Source: Crotophaga sulcirostris
Taxonomy: Eukaryota; Chordata; Aves; Cuculiformes; Crotophagidae
NCBI GenBank assembly: GCA_013397455.1
Contig: VYZB01000342.1
Coordinates: forward strand, 262,272-326,271
Reading direction: 5' to 3'
Length of the DNA: 64,000 bases
Shown: positions 22,001 through 35,197 of the stretch, in pieces
How positions within the stretch are numbered: position 1 is the stretch's first letter
How the letters are laid out: the number at the start of each line of letters is the position of its first letter
The notes under the pieces: model-generated
Told to the model about the DNA's origin: nothing
The model's input: the letters and a program-made list of their open reading frames with translations, nothing else
Databases searched by the model: none
Position numbers and translations under genes: made by a program

Positions 22001-24569
22001 TTTTTTGTGGAGCTCACTATCTTTTGTCAGTTCAGAAATGATCTGCTGCCCTCAGACAGCAGGAATTTGCCTCTACATAGCCAACTGCTCCTGAACTATT
22101 CACTCAGCTGCCACAGCAGCTCTCAGCTTGCTCCTGTTTTTGCTCCCAGACATCTCTGTTAATTATAATTCTTTAAAATAGGCAAACCAAACCAACAATT
22201 TTTGGCTGTGTGCTTAATTTACATGATTCATTTGGAACATTCCTTGGATAGTTCTGCTATGATTTTTCTTTTTACACCTTCTACTAATAAAAATCATGCT
22301 TAGTGCTCCCATATCGTTTACGTGGGGAATTCAGTATAGCTTCCAGTCATGCAAAGAATGGGCTGGCAGATAGCTAAGGATAGGAAAAAAGTATCCATTT
22401 TCTCCAGTAAGACTAGTGACTACAGGCAAATACTGGATTAGCACTGTTTTTCTCTAAGAATTGACTAACTGCTGCTTAACTAATACAGAGAAACTCCAAA
22501 CCCTAATGTCATCTCAGCTCGGGGCACAGTATCGGTTACAATCTGACTATTCAGCTATATCTGACTCTGAAGCCTCATTTCATGAAGTGTTAACTTTCTT
22601 TTTTTGCCAAAATCTCATAGGTATTGATTGGCAAGTGCGACCACTGCGTCAAGGCTCCTCTGTCCCCTCCAGTCATTCCATAAACAAGCCACTGCATTTC
22701 AATGCTTCCATTGCCAACCTGGTTATCCTGCGAGGAAAAGATGTGCACAGCGTAGACTTAGGTAAGAAGGAAAACCACAGTACCTCAGTGATTCTTGTTT
22801 CACATCTTACTGTTTTCATTGCAACCATATCTGATGAAAGTGAAAAAAAAAAAGAAGGCCACTGTTGGACTGTGAAGGTCAGTATTCCTTCTGTAAACAT
22901 TTTAATGTCCAAGGCCATGTTGTCTAATTGCTTAGGGCTGTTGTGTTTACGACCAAGACTTCTGTTTCCTGAAGCAGTTCAGGGAAGGAGGAAGAGACTG
23001 AAGTCCATATATATGATAGGATTCTTGGGTATATTGTCTGAAAATGTATTTAGCCACTTCTGGAGTGATGAGCATAGCTTGCAGATGAACTGCTGATACA
23101 AGAGTACGCTTCTAGATAATCTAATGTATTTGGTTAGAACAGTTCTGTTTTCAACAGGCTGACCCCTCTGCTGATTTTCTTTCTGAACTGATCTGCTAAG
23201 CATTGCTTAGGTCACCCAGGACTACAGAAGTCAAGATGTAGGAGCTTGTAGGTTTACATTTGTCAAAACAGCTGTCTTATTTCTGCTACAGGAAGTTTCC
23301 AAGATCCCTCATTATATACATGCTGGCTAAACCCTCAGGATTCTTTTAATGCGTGGAAAACACCAAGAGCATTTAACAAGTACGAGAAGTCTACTTCTTT
23401 GGTCAGCAATAGCCAGTTTCTGCTGAAACCTCTTGACAGCGTTGTAGGAAAAGCTTGGAATATGTTTGCTTCCAAGTAAGTGGAAATAATATACTGATAC
23501 TTCATTAATAACTGTCACTATCTTCAGTGGTAGCAAAATCATTGTAAATACAGCTCACTCTTTCAGCAAAGTAAAGCGATGGTGAATAAGCGTGAAGACT
23601 GTTCCCACACTTCAGTGGAAACATTTTTATGCTTGAAACATTTTGGCAGGGTGAGAAACACAGAACAGTGCTTATGTTCTGTGGTGAGACCACGTATTCT
23701 GGTGCTGCCAGTTTGACTCTTTTCTCAGTACTAAAACTCCCCAAATTTAGTGCATTCCAACATGACCATTCTAAAAATAACACATAGAGACTCTTTTACT
23801 GATCATATAGTTTCTAAATTGTGTACAGACACGCTGCACGGTCTGGCAAAAAAGTTCTTGGCTCAGTTCAGAGGCATTTAGGGGATTTGTGTGTTTACTG
23901 AGGCTCCCATGCTATTTTTCATTAGAACTAAGAAATCTAGAAAAAAACTTGCCCCTTTGATCATCATGAAGCCAAGGTTTCTGCACGTCACAGCAGATGT
24001 CTGCTAAACATGAGTTTCTAGCGTAGGAATTCTGCAATTATAAATGCCAAGACAAGGATAACTGCTGCCACGAGCTGTACTTCTAGTTTTACCACCTGTT
24101 ACAAAACCACCAGCAATGAGCATTAAGCTATCCTGCACATTCTCAAATCTATAAATTACTTTTCTCATTTATTAATCACTTCTTTCATTTTCCAGTTAGC
24201 CCAATTTTTTTAGCTGCAGTTTTGTTTCCTTAAGCAATACAGAAAGTTATAAAACCTATTAGAAACAAGTCATGACTTATCAGTAAGTATCAATTAGAAA
24301 AATGAGTTCAAGAGAGTTCAAGTAGAAACCAACCAACGTGGTTATTGGGTGGAAACCAATCTGCAGTTCAAGTTTTTACAATAAGTATGTAATCTGATTT
24401 CATGTCTCAGATCCTTACCGATTTCTAATATCTTTCCCATTTTCTTACTGTGACTTCAACACACAGAGCCTATATTCACCAGTACACTAAATTTGGAATT
24501 GAAGAAGAGGATTTCCTGGACAGCTTCACAACCCTGGAACAAGTTATCTCCAGTTACACCAACCTTTGA
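18904..24569 (+). CDS. TUBD1: Tubulin delta chain, complete coding region in eight exons
   Basis: Delta-tubulin, a GTP-binding tubulin-family protein of centrioles and basal bodies needed for the C-tubule of triplet microtubules. Eight exons join to 1362 bases: 453 residues plus TGA, the same length as human. It starts [16 protein letters not shown] (the nucleotide-binding Q-rich start of tubulins). The tubulin signature GGTGSGLG is at about residues 144-151. Later it carries [28 protein letters not shown] and [12 protein letters not shown]. It ends [19 protein letters not shown], then SSYTNL. Residues about 20-45 differ strongly from human, while the core is well conserved. The start is chosen from the family N-terminus and the acceptor 24 bases upstream. 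It runs head-to-head with RPS6KB1 and tail-to-tail with MIR21/VMP1. Confidence 0.97.
19076..20277 (+). other. TUBD1: TUBD1 introns after coding exons 1 and 2
   Basis: Introns 19076-19666 and 19815-20277 flank coding exon 2. No other features were seen. Confidence 0.9.
19667..19814 (+). CDS. TUBD1: TUBD1 coding exon 2
   Basis: 148 bases, to two bases of G107. Encodes [20 protein letters not shown] and [14 protein letters not shown]. The VDMEPKV stretch is the tubulin T3-region equivalent. Acceptor CCTACCCAG, donor GTATGA. Confidence 0.96.
20278..20494 (+). CDS. TUBD1: TUBD1 coding exon 3, tubulin GTP signature
   Basis: 217 bases, residues 107-179. [14 protein letters not shown], then [18 protein letters not shown] (GTP phosphate-binding T4 loop), ending WPYGTGE. 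Acceptor ATTCAACAG, donor GTGAATAA. Confidence 0.97.
20709..20940 (+). CDS. TUBD1: TUBD1 coding exon 4
   Basis: 232 bases, residues 180-256 and one base of G257. [20 protein letters not shown], then [20 protein letters not shown], ending RNPL. Acceptor GTTTCCAG, donor GTATCT. Confidence 0.97.
20941..22620 (+). other. TUBD1: TUBD1 introns after coding exons 4 and 5
   Basis: Introns 20941-21756 and 21922-22620 flank coding exon 5. The short intron 20495-20708 lies before them. Nothing else was recognised. Confidence 0.9.
21757..21921 (+). CDS. TUBD1: TUBD1 coding exon 5
   Basis: 165 bases. [20 protein letters not shown], then [20 protein letters not shown], ending NAKMEE. Acceptor TTTTTCAG, donor GTAAAA. 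Confidence 0.96.
22621..22761 (+). CDS. TUBD1: TUBD1 coding exon 6
   Basis: 141 bases. [20 protein letters not shown], then [20 protein letters not shown]. Human reads IDRHVWPPL at the start, so the linker has diverged. Acceptor ATCTCATAG, donor GTAAGA. A longer open frame runs through both neighbouring introns by chance. Confidence 0.96.
22762..24466 (+). other. TUBD1: TUBD1 introns after coding exons 6 and 7
   Basis: Introns 22762-23291 and 23476-24466. The ORFs read here on either strand carry no recognisable motif. Confidence 0.9.
23292..23475 (+). CDS. TUBD1: TUBD1 coding exon 7
   Basis: 184 bases. [20 protein letters not shown], then [20 protein letters not shown], ending KAWNMFAS. 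Acceptor CTGCTACAG, donor GTAAGTGG. Confidence 0.96.
24467..24569 (+). CDS. TUBD1: TUBD1 coding exon 8, terminal
   Basis: 103 bases including TGA at 24567-24569. [20 protein letters not shown], ending SSYTNL. Acceptor CAACACACAG. Confidence 0.96.
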
Positions 24570-25451
24570 TTTTTTTTTTTTTTAATGGTCTGAAATGGAG
24601 TTTTCCTGAAAGAACCCAGCGCTGGAAAACCTTCCATCACCATCCCGAAGTGCAGAAATTACTGGACTGTAGCTCTTTTTCTCAGTCTTGTAAGCAGTGA
24701 GTGTGTGTTAGAATAGTAAGAACTGAACATACTACTATGGGTATTATTAATAACATATCTAATAAATAGCTATTTTTCAATACATTTGCTAGGTACTGGA
24801 GCTAAGACTCTGAACATAATTTTTGTCACTGGGATATTTTTCATGAATGTCTATACAGAAGGATTTTTCTCCAGGCTAAACTCTCAGCATTTAAACTATC
24901 ATGAACTAATGTGTGGTAAAAATTAAACGTGTGCTTGACTACAGTAGCAAGGCATTCCTAATTCTCCAAATTCAATTTTTCATGGTAAAACTTCACCTTA
25001 AGTATGCTTCAGTATTGATAAAAATGCATGGTATCAGAATTATTAATCCAAACTCCATTTGGGTATCCTTCAAGATACAATAGTGTGCTAGTGAAAGTTT
25101 TGAACCATCTTTTAAGAAAGGTATGAAGGGTTCTTAATTTTTCTGTCATCCGCAAGTTATATTAGAGATTATAATGAAATATGTGCTTTTGTGGCCATTT
25201 CACTGTGCCATGTTTTCAAGTGATGTTACCTACCACTTGAAAAAACCTCATCCCTATAGCACATCAGAGGTCTTGGTTATTTGTTATGGGTGAACCATAG
25301 GTTAAAGTAAAACTACAGCTTTTGCTCTTCTCCCTGTAAGTGAGAAGCAGGTAGTTCTTAAAATCTTTTTTTTAAATTTATTTAAACATATTTGGGAGGA
25401 GAATTGCAGGTGGATTTTACATGTAAAAGCCTGTAAATACAATATAATAAA
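24570..25451 (+). other. TUBD1: TUBD1 3' UTR with candidate poly(A) signals
   Basis: Begins after the stop codon. AATAAA at 24761-24766 is the first canonical signal, giving a UTR of about 200 bases. ATTAAA at 24922-24927 and AATAAA at 25446-25451 could give longer forms. Which is used cannot be told from the sequence. Confidence 0.65.
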
Positions 25452-28400
25452 TATAACTGATATATTTGTATAATTTCAAAAGTCCATTTAAGAAATGGGC
25501 TCTTTTTTCCACGAATTTTACCACGACCACAAGGTGGTGCCCCCGTGAAGCTGCAGCCTGTAAACGATTCGCTGCATCATCCTCACAGTGAGGAAGGGAT
25601 TGCAATAGCCTGTGGGGGTACAGACTGGATGATTATAAAATAGAACAGTACAGGGGACTTAAGGATTATGTTGTAACACCGAGGCTTCTTCTGCCTCTGT
25701 TAGCTTTTCACTTAATAGTAGGGAGAGCTTTTGGAATTCTTGTGATTCCTCCCCCATGTCACACTGTTCTCCCACAGAAATAATCCCACTCTTTTGAACC
25801 GGCACACCAAAAATAAAAATTTTAAAAAAATCAGTCTCAAAGACTTTTCCCCCAGCAAGTTGAAAAATACCGTATTTTCCTTTTAGGTTTTAGTGCTGGT
25901 TCATGCCAGTCCTCTGAGCTTTTAACTAAAAGATGAGTAGGCACATAGTACCATGCTAAATATGTTAAAGATATCTGCAATATGGTTAACAATGCCTCAT
26001 AGAAATCTTGCCATGCTAGAGATTTAGATTTTAAATCTTTAATGAATTATAGTGGTAGATGCAGAAGTGACCTTCAATTAAAGCACAGCTGACACTGTAT
26101 TACTCTTCTCTTTATTTCCTTTCCCTGGTTTCATTTACCTCTTTGCTTTTGTTCAGGCCAGGTACAGAGGCACTAAAATCCCCCCAGAGCATCTGCTCTT
26201 AACCTGGCTCTGGCACAGGAACCTGGAATGGCAAACAAACTTCTTGACAAGATTCAAATAACCGTACAATTGAATCTGAAGAAAATAAGTAAGTACTGAT
26301 GATAAGTTTTCAATTGCTCAAATGCACCCATGGTAATAGCTGAGCACTGGCGTGGTGGTGTCAGTGCAAGCCTCAATGGATTCTGATAAATTTCACAGTA
26401 GCTTATAGACAGGCAGTGTTAATCCCTTGTGCCTCTGCCTCCCAAAAGGAAGAAAAAAGGTTTCACCTGCCTGTTAGTAGTAGGGCAATCAGCAGCACAC
26501 AGTAGAGTTGGGTCCAGTCTTAGTTCATGCAGAAAAAGTACTTGTGTACATGAAGAGCTATATTGGTGCTTCAATTCAATAGCTAAGTCACTAAATACCC
26601 AGGGGAACGAGACTCATTTGTAGGGTGGGTGGGGGGAACACAAGAGGGAAGGCAAGGAGGAGAAAGCAGACAGGGTAAATATACACAATAATTTCTCATG
26701 TAAAAAGACACTTGACATTTATGACTAAACATTTTGACAGTATTCTTGCAGACCACAGTACATAAACAACAACTCTGTTTGGTTTGCTTTCTGTTCTCAC
26801 TCAGCTGCTCTAATTCCTGTTTTAGGAACTCCCTCTCAAAAGAAGCACAATAATCCTCGTTGAACTATCCAGCCATACATCAAGCACTATACTGCTCAGT
26901 AAAATTTGAGTTGTTTGGAAGTTCAAAACTACATATAACTTTTGTTATAGACTATTATTTGTGATATTTAATATTTTTTTCACTAATCAATTCCTGGCAG
27001 CTCAGAGCTGAGGGACTGTTCTGTTCAAAAGGGCTTTTCTGGTGCTATGATTTTGTCCATTTCAACCATTGTCTTTAACTTGGGTGTTTTCACGGAAGAA
27101 ACTGGAGGAAAGATTGCACAAGAAGTTAAGATAAACAGCACAGGCAATTCAAGTTTGCAAGGAACAAAGGGTCAGGAAAGGAGACAGTATGGTGAGGTTC
27201 TCCCTCCTCCCTCCCTCAAAAGGCACAGGATGTTTAGCAACATCGAAATAATTTTCCCTAGTGTTTCCAACAGCTCTCATAAAACTTCTTCCAGTAGCAA
27301 AACTGAGAATAGGTAACTCCATGTCTGAAAAAATGGCCAAGTCCCAGGAATGCATACTCTTCCTTATCGTTCCACAGGACAGGCAAAAGAAACTTTAAAA
27401 AAACCAAAGATAAGTCCTTTCTGAAACAAGGAAGAGAGCAATGGGTTATTTCACTGCTACATCAATGAGTAACTTTATTGCAGAAATAACCTTATGTTAT
27501 CTCTATGTATTTATAATTCTGATCATAAAGCAAATACAGTGCTTACTGCACCTACGAATTACACAGATCCATTTCTCCATTCTTTGGGAGTACATTTGTT
27601 ATTTGTGGCTTATGTCACTTTTAGTCAATGAAGCAGGATATTTGGGGTTTTTTTGTTTGTTTAAGTTTGATGGCAGAATTTGGGCCATGTCAGGAAATAC
27701 AGCACGCAGCAATGATGTATATCCCCAAAGGAAAAATAAGTATTTCCTTATTTAATCTCTAGTTATAATATATGAAAACACAGAGGAACGATTCTGCAAC
27801 TCAAAAACAGGGCTAGGACAACAGGTTCACTACTGCTTTAAAAGGGTATTCAAGTAAGAACTTGTTTTCAGTTAGGATTCAGGGAAAATACTCCTTCTTC
27901 CATGGGAAAAACAAAGTTTTTCAAAGCACCAACAGAAGATCACACCCATCAGCCGAATTTTGACAACACAGGTTCCTCAAAATTACAAAAAAAGGAGGTG
28001 AAAATGAAAACAATACTGTAGCTGTTAGATTAGCTGTTATAAACCCTTTCATTGCTCTGGAGAAAAGACTGACAGGAATTGCTTGAGGCATCTCTAGGCT
28101 TCTTCCTGTTAGTGCTGTTCACTGCTGACCTCAGTTCTGAAATTCTCACACCCTTTCCCAAAATAAGCCTCCATATTTTGATCTATGACTGGATTCCTCT
28201 GTTTTTTTTCCCCAGGATGTGGAGAGGAGAGGGTCAAAGTGACAGGAAGTGAATAGCTATTATCAAATTTTCAACATCTACAATCATATTAGAAGGTAGA
28301 GTAGTTATTTTCTATTTTATTAAGAAAATTAATTATCTTAATAGTCTGAACACAGACCAGGGCCTTTATTTCATGAGAAATTAAAATTAATGAGGTAGAT

Positions 28401-31400
28401 CAAAGGTCAGCACAAGCCAATTGCTCACTAAGGCAGGGACAACAGAATCAATGGCCTTGACTTAGCTCCTTTTAGTCAAACTACCCACAGGATGTCCATA
28501 AACCAAGGAACAATGCATCAAATCTCACTATTGTTTTTTGTAACGGACAGGTGCAGCTCACTTGGAAGTTGGTTCAAGGACTCTAACTATAACAGATCTG
28601 TTTAATGAATAGGGTAACTTTTGTTTGGACACAAAAAACCACCCCAGAAACCTGTTACAAACACTTTGAACATAATACCTGTTTGGCCAGTGACAAAGCA
28701 CCAATGTAGTTACAGACAGAAATGAGGATTACCTGCACAGATTTAAGAAACCGAAACAGCTCAAGGGCAAAAATCTGTGGTTTCCACAACAACTGGGATT
28801 TTATCAATAGGAAAGAAGGAAGTTATGTTCAAATTACCAGCTGACACTCTACTGGGAAATACTAAGGTACAAAAGGATATTGAATGAGTAATTAATTTCC
28901 TTCTGCATTTATTAATAAATTTACTATAGATAAATATTATGAAATGGGAGACCAAACATCCGAAAGGAAATTGTCTCAAAGTGTGCTTTAAAGAAGTCTG
29001 CGTTTTGCTGGACACCACTTTAAAAAACTACACAAGAGTCATCAGGAATTTGATTCATGGATCTGATATAGGACAAAAAAACTTCCAAAAGGAACTGAGT
29101 TGCTGCCTTTCCTGAAATGCTTTCAAGGGCAGCCCAGACACAGCTTCACCAGCAAATTCCAGTGTAGGCTTCCTCCTGCAGCCTCTGGCTTCCTACCCCA
29201 CCTCTGCCCACGCTCCAGAAGCACAGCCTGGATACTCAGACAGCTTTTAACTTGCCTGGATGTGGAGCTGATAATCCTAAAGTTTAACTGTAGAGCCTTT
29301 CCGGCCCTTTCAGTCAAACTCAAAGTTCACAATGGTGCCTTCTGATTTCATATTGTATGAATCCTCTCCCTCTAGACAGCCACTTCCCCTCTATCCGGGT
29401 GGGGTAATGAGTCACCTACCTCAGTGAATCAGCAGGACCTGCTTAACCCTTTCCCAGAAGCACAAACAGCTGCACATAGGGTGGTGTTTCAAACAAAATG
29501 CCATTGCCAGCCATAGGGAGCACACTGGAAAAGGTGGAGATACCTGGGATGAGAGACCAGAGAGGCTGCTTCTACTCATTAGGAAATAGGAAATTTAAAG
29601 GCAATTTTAGAGATATAAATATGTTCCACAATAAAGATTGTGGAAGACTAAACCTTAACCATAGGGTTCATACAAGCCTGAGAGATTCTAAACAGTGACT
29701 TTTAACAGTCTGGTGGTATAAAACAAAGGCACAGGCGTCTACTTATCTCTGTGAATCAGGTTGCAGAAACCTTGTCTCCTAGTCTTAAAAGCAAAATCTT
29801 AAAAATATGGAATGTTACACCTAAGTAAAATGAGGTGAGGACTCTCCCTAGACCAAGATTGCTACTTTAGAAGTAAGAGCAATAGGTAGAGAAACTAACT
29901 AAAATAAGCCACTGGTGAATAGAAAAAAACAAAAACCATAGAATAAATATTGCTTGAGTGTCAGTGAACTATGAGCTTTTGTTTCACTAGTTATATGTGA
30001 TCAGAAATAAATACCATCTTATACGGTATATTTGCATTTAAATTGGGTGTGTTCTGCAAAAATGATTATTGTACATATTTGGTTACATGTACAGTGTAAT
30101 GTTTATTTAAAGGCTCACAAAAATACACTTCAGTTGCCTGAGAATGGTGTAATTGTGGTCAGATGGCATGATTTAATTTGAACTTCTGCCCAGCACTCTC
30201 CAATATGTAATAGATCATTTACAGGAGCATGTAAGCAGAACACCACCGAAGGAGCCAAATGGAAAGCAGCCTTATCCCACACACTGAAGGTGTAATAAAA
30301 TACTGACTCTGTACTTGGCTGGCAAGGGCAGCTGTAGCTGTACAATATCCTCAGTAAGTATGGTGAGAGCTGGGCAGTAGTTCAGAGCTACTGCTCTCCA
30401 GATGGCTCAGAACAATACTGACTTCAGGAATACATATTTCCATGTAACACTGCTTGCTGCTGGCTGTCATGCATTTCTGCCACTTGCAAAGAAAACACTG
30501 GGAAATTTCCTCCCCACCCCAATCTGGGCAACTTCGACCTTGGTTACTACCTGATTCTGAGTCATCCAGCCAGCAACTGTATCTATCTAGTTTTTTGACA
30601 TCGTAAACTAGCAATTTCTCCTTCCTAGGCTGAATTTCAGTCAAGAAAACGAATGCAACTGATAAAACAGTTAAAAACATAAATTTGTCAACCGATGAAC
30701 GTAAATCTGATTGAATATCCTTCTGCCAAGAAGAAAGCTTCCGTTCTCCCCCTACCAGACATTAGCTCAGGTTTTCACATTATTTTCCTCTATAGAGATT
30801 TAGACAGACTTCTCCACAAACCAGGATTTTCACAGTATTCTTCTATAAAAAAATAGATACAAACCTGTATGCTGTGAAAGGGGGGCTTACTCTTCCCTAT
30901 AAAGGAAACCTGAACTTGCTTTAGTACACATGGGGTCCTGTTCAAACTCAACAAAACTCCAGTCAACAGCCCCGAACTTGTCTAAAAATCTCCAAGCACC
31001 AAGGACAGCCCTTAGAAAAGTTATGCAGATGAGCTGGTACCCAAGAAGGGTAACTACCTACCTGTAGGTTGCTACCTACAGACTGAGGTCATCAGTCACA
31101 GCTGTGGTCACAGCCTTGTAAGGAGCACTTCAGGGGAGGTCACAGAATTTGCCTAGATCTGAGATACCTTTGGAATAAGTACAATACCCCACAGAGACAA
31201 AAGGTGCTAAATGGCACACAACCATGGCCACGAGGAAACAAGAGTTCCAACCATCTCTCAGGGGAAGGCAGAATCAGACCTGTGGCCTGCTCTGTCACAC
31301 TAGCATTAAAAAAACCCAAACCCGGTGGATTATGCCTTAAATCACATGGACTAAACACAGCCCTTCCCTCACAGGACCCCACAAGCAGGGACTGTAGACC

Positions 31401-34309
31401 AGAGAAGAGACACCCACTGGCACTTCTTGCAAAGCAGAGAAAGCGGTTTCCAAGGCCATCGGAGAAGGGTGTGGTGTGCAGGGCAGTTACAGAGCAGGGA
31501 ACAATACACTGAGCTGCCAAGTCCTATCTTTCACCTTTCATCAGGAAATAGCAGCTAGTTTCCTTATTACCAGCTGCCTGGGCAACTCATTTAAACTTCT
31601 TGGGAAAGCAGAACAACAATTAAACTGGGAGTAACTCCCTTGAAACACGGAAGATGCAGCAGCTTATTTAACCGTATCTGAACAGCTCATCAAATGAGGT
31701 ATCAAGAAAGATAACCTTTGATTTAATGCTAATGTAGTCAATGTTCTTTGAATCATTCCATGACTGAATAATAATTTTGAAAAACCCCTTTAGCACAATA
31801 AAGGGCAGCGTTAAAGGCAAAGTGAAGCAAAGCTTGGCCCAGTTAACAGGTTCACATCTGCACGTTTGTTTTACCACAATTCAGCATCACCATCAGTGAA
31901 CAGGTTGGGTGACTTCACAGCTCAACAGCCTCTGCACTTGAAATTTGGAACAGTAATAGTCAGCCTTTTTGACCATAATACCCTTTTGCTGAATTCCTGG
32001 CATGCCAAGAAGCCCATGGCAGATTGCTGGGCTTTGCTTGTACTGGGAGGCGAGAGAGCAAGACGACTTCTGGCCATTCGATGACAGCTTCTGCACATGA
32101 GGTCCTTTCACTCTTTCAACAACTGACCTGGGTTGTTCCAGCCCCTCCCACTCCCACCACTACCAAAGCAGAGTTTTTCTGCCTTTTATGAAAGCTGAGT
32201 GGATGCATCAATAAGCAAGGGAAACAGATAAAGAAATAAATGCTAGCATTTCATGCCCTCAATTAGACGCTTGAATTAGCAAAGTCACAGCAGGCTCAGA
32301 GATTTTCAGTATAATCTTTTTAAAAATGAGTTTAAAGAGCAAGCGCAAATATTTACCCTCGATCTAGTTCTGAATGCACGAGCAGGATGTTTCACAGGGA
32401 AGGCAATTGCTTCACTCCCCTGAAGAGGTTCCAGCAATCACTGCCTCACCTGGCCCTGCCTGCTCTCCAGGAGGGGCTACAGCCCTGCACAAAGCCCTCC
32501 CTGGCTACTGCTCTCCCACTTCCACTTACTGCTGCAACCTGGAGAAGGCTGGGAAAATACTTAGTGGTTTTTCTCCTTCCTCCTCCCCTCTGAAAAATTA
32601 AAAGCTACAAATTTACACAATAACCCCTAGAATCTTAAATCTCAGAAGAGCATTTTCAATTACCTTATCTATAATTACATTCAGCCTTTTAACTGCTGAT
32701 TATGAAGTATTTTTTAACCATGTGCTTCAGAGAGAACTGAATTACTTTTACCTCCAAGGAGCACACCCAACCCCCACCTGCAATCAACTTTGCTCACTAA
32801 TATTTATATTTGTGCTTGATAATCAGGGAAACATCCACAGTATTTGTGCTTGCAATTAGCACTGCCTGAAGTGAGAGGGAGGCTGATTCTAACAAATTAA
32901 ATAATGAAACCCAGAAGCACAGCAGGGAAGGACTTTGTGGAACAGCATTAAGCCATCTCCAGGTATTAATGGCAAGTGTCTTCAGGAATGAGCAAGCAGC
33001 TGGGCGATTTCAGAGGGAGCTGCTTTAACAAGAAACACCATGTGACACTGGCATGGAGGTAAGAAACTGCCAGGGGATGGAGAGCAGGAGATTTCCTGTT
33101 GGCTTTGATGGAGCCGATGGAATTGTGGAACTGGATCTGACATGGTCTTTGCTGGTCTCTTGGCTCAGCCCAGCACAGGTCAGTGTGACCTTTTTAGCTT
33201 TGCTTACACCAACACAATTGGTGCCCTGATGGGGTGACTGCCAGGGAGAGGGGCCAGGCAGCACGCTGACATCTCACCTGGCCTCCAGAGCACCGTGTGG
33301 ACTCTGGGGGGAATCAGGAGGACAATCAGCTGCAGTCCTACCTGACCTCAGCTTGGAGGAGCTTCTCTGGGTTGTTAGGCCAACTGACTGCCTTGCTTCC
33401 TAATTATAGCGAACTTGTGAAAGCAGAGATTTAGGCACATTCCACAGATGATGAGACTAAAACCATCTCTTGTTGCCCCAAAATAAGCTTTGATGTTTAA
33501 CCAAACGTTAATTGTTGTTACGAGGGCTGTTACTTCCGTGTGATTTTCAGTAATTCCAGGAAAAAAAGCAAGATACTTTATTCAGTGTCTACGTTGGAAG
33601 AATAATCTACTAAAAATACAGTGATCCAAGCTAAGATTATTTCTTTTGCAACAGAGCTCACTTTGGAATTTTCTCTAACACTTTAACCTAGATGATTGGC
33701 TGCTTCCAATGTGTAACTGAAAATATGTACAACAAAAGGAAACTTTAGATTCGGAGTCAAACCACAAGTTTTCAGAAGAAATGCTAAAGGGTCTGGGTCC
33801 TTCTTTGCAGCCCCAAAATGCAATTGCAGTTGTATCTTTTAGATTCCCACTCATTGGAGAACACTTGGGACAACAAATTTCACAGCATAACAACCAAGCT
33901 CAATATACAGAAACATCCAGCTGAAATAAACACCAGAAACAGTTATTTGTTTGTTTATTTAAGCAAACATAAAACTATGCATTTGCAAATCTTACTAGGT
34001 TTGAATAACTTCCATTTCTATTATATTTTACCTTTCACCAAGTCTTACCCAGTGGCCGAATAGGAAGAAGCAAGTAGAATGACCAGTCCTTCCTTTAAAT
34101 GACGTTAGAAAGCTTCAAAACAACAGCAAAGCTTATTGGACTGGACACATACAAACAGGAGTTGCAGAACAATAGATACATATTTCACACTAAATGCATG
34201 TAAACATATATTGAAATAAAAGTCGGAGAAAGCTTTCGATTTATCTAGTGATTTTAGGTAAGGGGGCATTAATTCTGAGGAGACTGCTAATGCATTTTGA
34301 ATGGTATAG
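25452..34309. other. Intergenic region between TUBD1 and the miR-21 transcript
   Basis: About 8.9 kb between the convergent TUBD1 and VMP1/MIR21 units. I see no coding exon, tRNA, snRNA or clear interspersed repeat. ORFs of up to 126 codons (for example 31140-31520) overlap on opposite strands and resemble nothing. A perfect short inverted repeat lies at 31062-31081. Confidence 0.7.
31062..31081. repeat. Perfect 8-bp inverted repeat with 4-base loop
   Basis: CTGTAGGT, then TGCT, then ACCTACAG. It forms a perfect hairpin on either strand. There is no T run after it and no gene nearby, so no function is claimed. Confidence 0.8.
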
Positions 34310-35137
34310 TTTATTGGCTCAAATGCTAGGAAGAGGGGTTTTTATTTTTAATTATTGTTATACAGTCTCCTCGTTTCAATCTTGACAGCATCCAGGGGCC
34401 TCACCATGGCACAGATGTCATTTACTCACATGAAGGGCTTTAAGACACCACCAAAACCATGGGAAGCAAATACCAGTGTCCCTAAGGTGAATGGCAGTTT
34501 TAAGGGAAGCTGGGGAAAGCAGCAAAAAGCTGTTTGACTCATCCAAGCATCCTCAAGGAAAATGAAACAAACTGCTACGAACCCCTGATGTTATCTCTTA
34601 CAAAGGGTAAAGATAAAGTTTTAGTAGAGTGAAAAAAGTGAAGTTTCAAATAGAACTATGATGTTTTGAACATGGCTTGGAATAAATTCTTTGCCACATT
34701 ATTTTCAAAGACCATATTTAGGCCAAAAAGTGAAAAAGCTGCTAGGATCAAGATTTAAGAAATACTGTTAATCTTTTAAAAACCAAGAGGAGCAAATGAA
34801 TGGCCTTTGTGCTTTTAATTCTCCTGTTCTACCTCCCAGCACTCAGACTTTAGATATTTAAATGTAATCTAGTCAGCAGCTGCTGTCCATATTAAAAGCC
34901 TAAACATTACTGAATGAATGTTTAAAGTTCTATATCAAGCATACAAGAAAAACACTACAAACGTCCCACACGACCGAGATAAAACTTTAGAAGATGTTTC
35001 TTACGTAGGCTGCTGCACTGCACGATTTCTGGGCTCGTTTCCATCTAAACTGACCAACACTTACATGCCACTGATGTTCAATGAAAACAGCTGGGGATGG
35101 ATGAGCGAACGGTCAGATGAGAGATACCAAAATGTCA

Positions 35138-35159
35138 GACAGCCTACCGACTGTTGTTG
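35138..35159 (-). ncRNA. MIR21: miR-21-3p (star arm)
   Basis: 22 bases, starting CAACAACAGTCGGTAGG on the minus strand. It pairs with the 5p arm. Human has CAACACCAGTCGATGGG here, so this arm has diverged while the 5p arm has not. Confidence 0.9.
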
Positions 35160-35175
35160 CCATGAGATCCAACAG

Positions 35176-35197
35176 TCAACATCAGTCTGATAAGCTA
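35176..35197 (-). ncRNA. MIR21: mature miR-21-5p
   Basis: 22 bases, starting TAGCTTATCAGACTGATG on the minus strand, with seed AGCTTAT. Identical to the vertebrate-wide mature sequence as I know it. Confidence 0.97.

Noticed and set aside
22461..23096. 211-codon ORF in the TUBD1 region
   Set aside because: It is TUBD1 coding exon 6 extended by chance into both introns; the splice sites at 22621 and 22761 and the phase show the real exon.
29406..29414. AP-1-like TGAGTCA site
   Set aside because: A single 7-base match, several kb downstream of miR-21; such matches are expected by chance and others occur near 43115, 44212 and 54183.
31140..31520. Overlapping 126- and 102-codon ORFs on opposite strands
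   Set aside because: They mirror one another, have no motif, and no splice or poly(A) context supports a gene.
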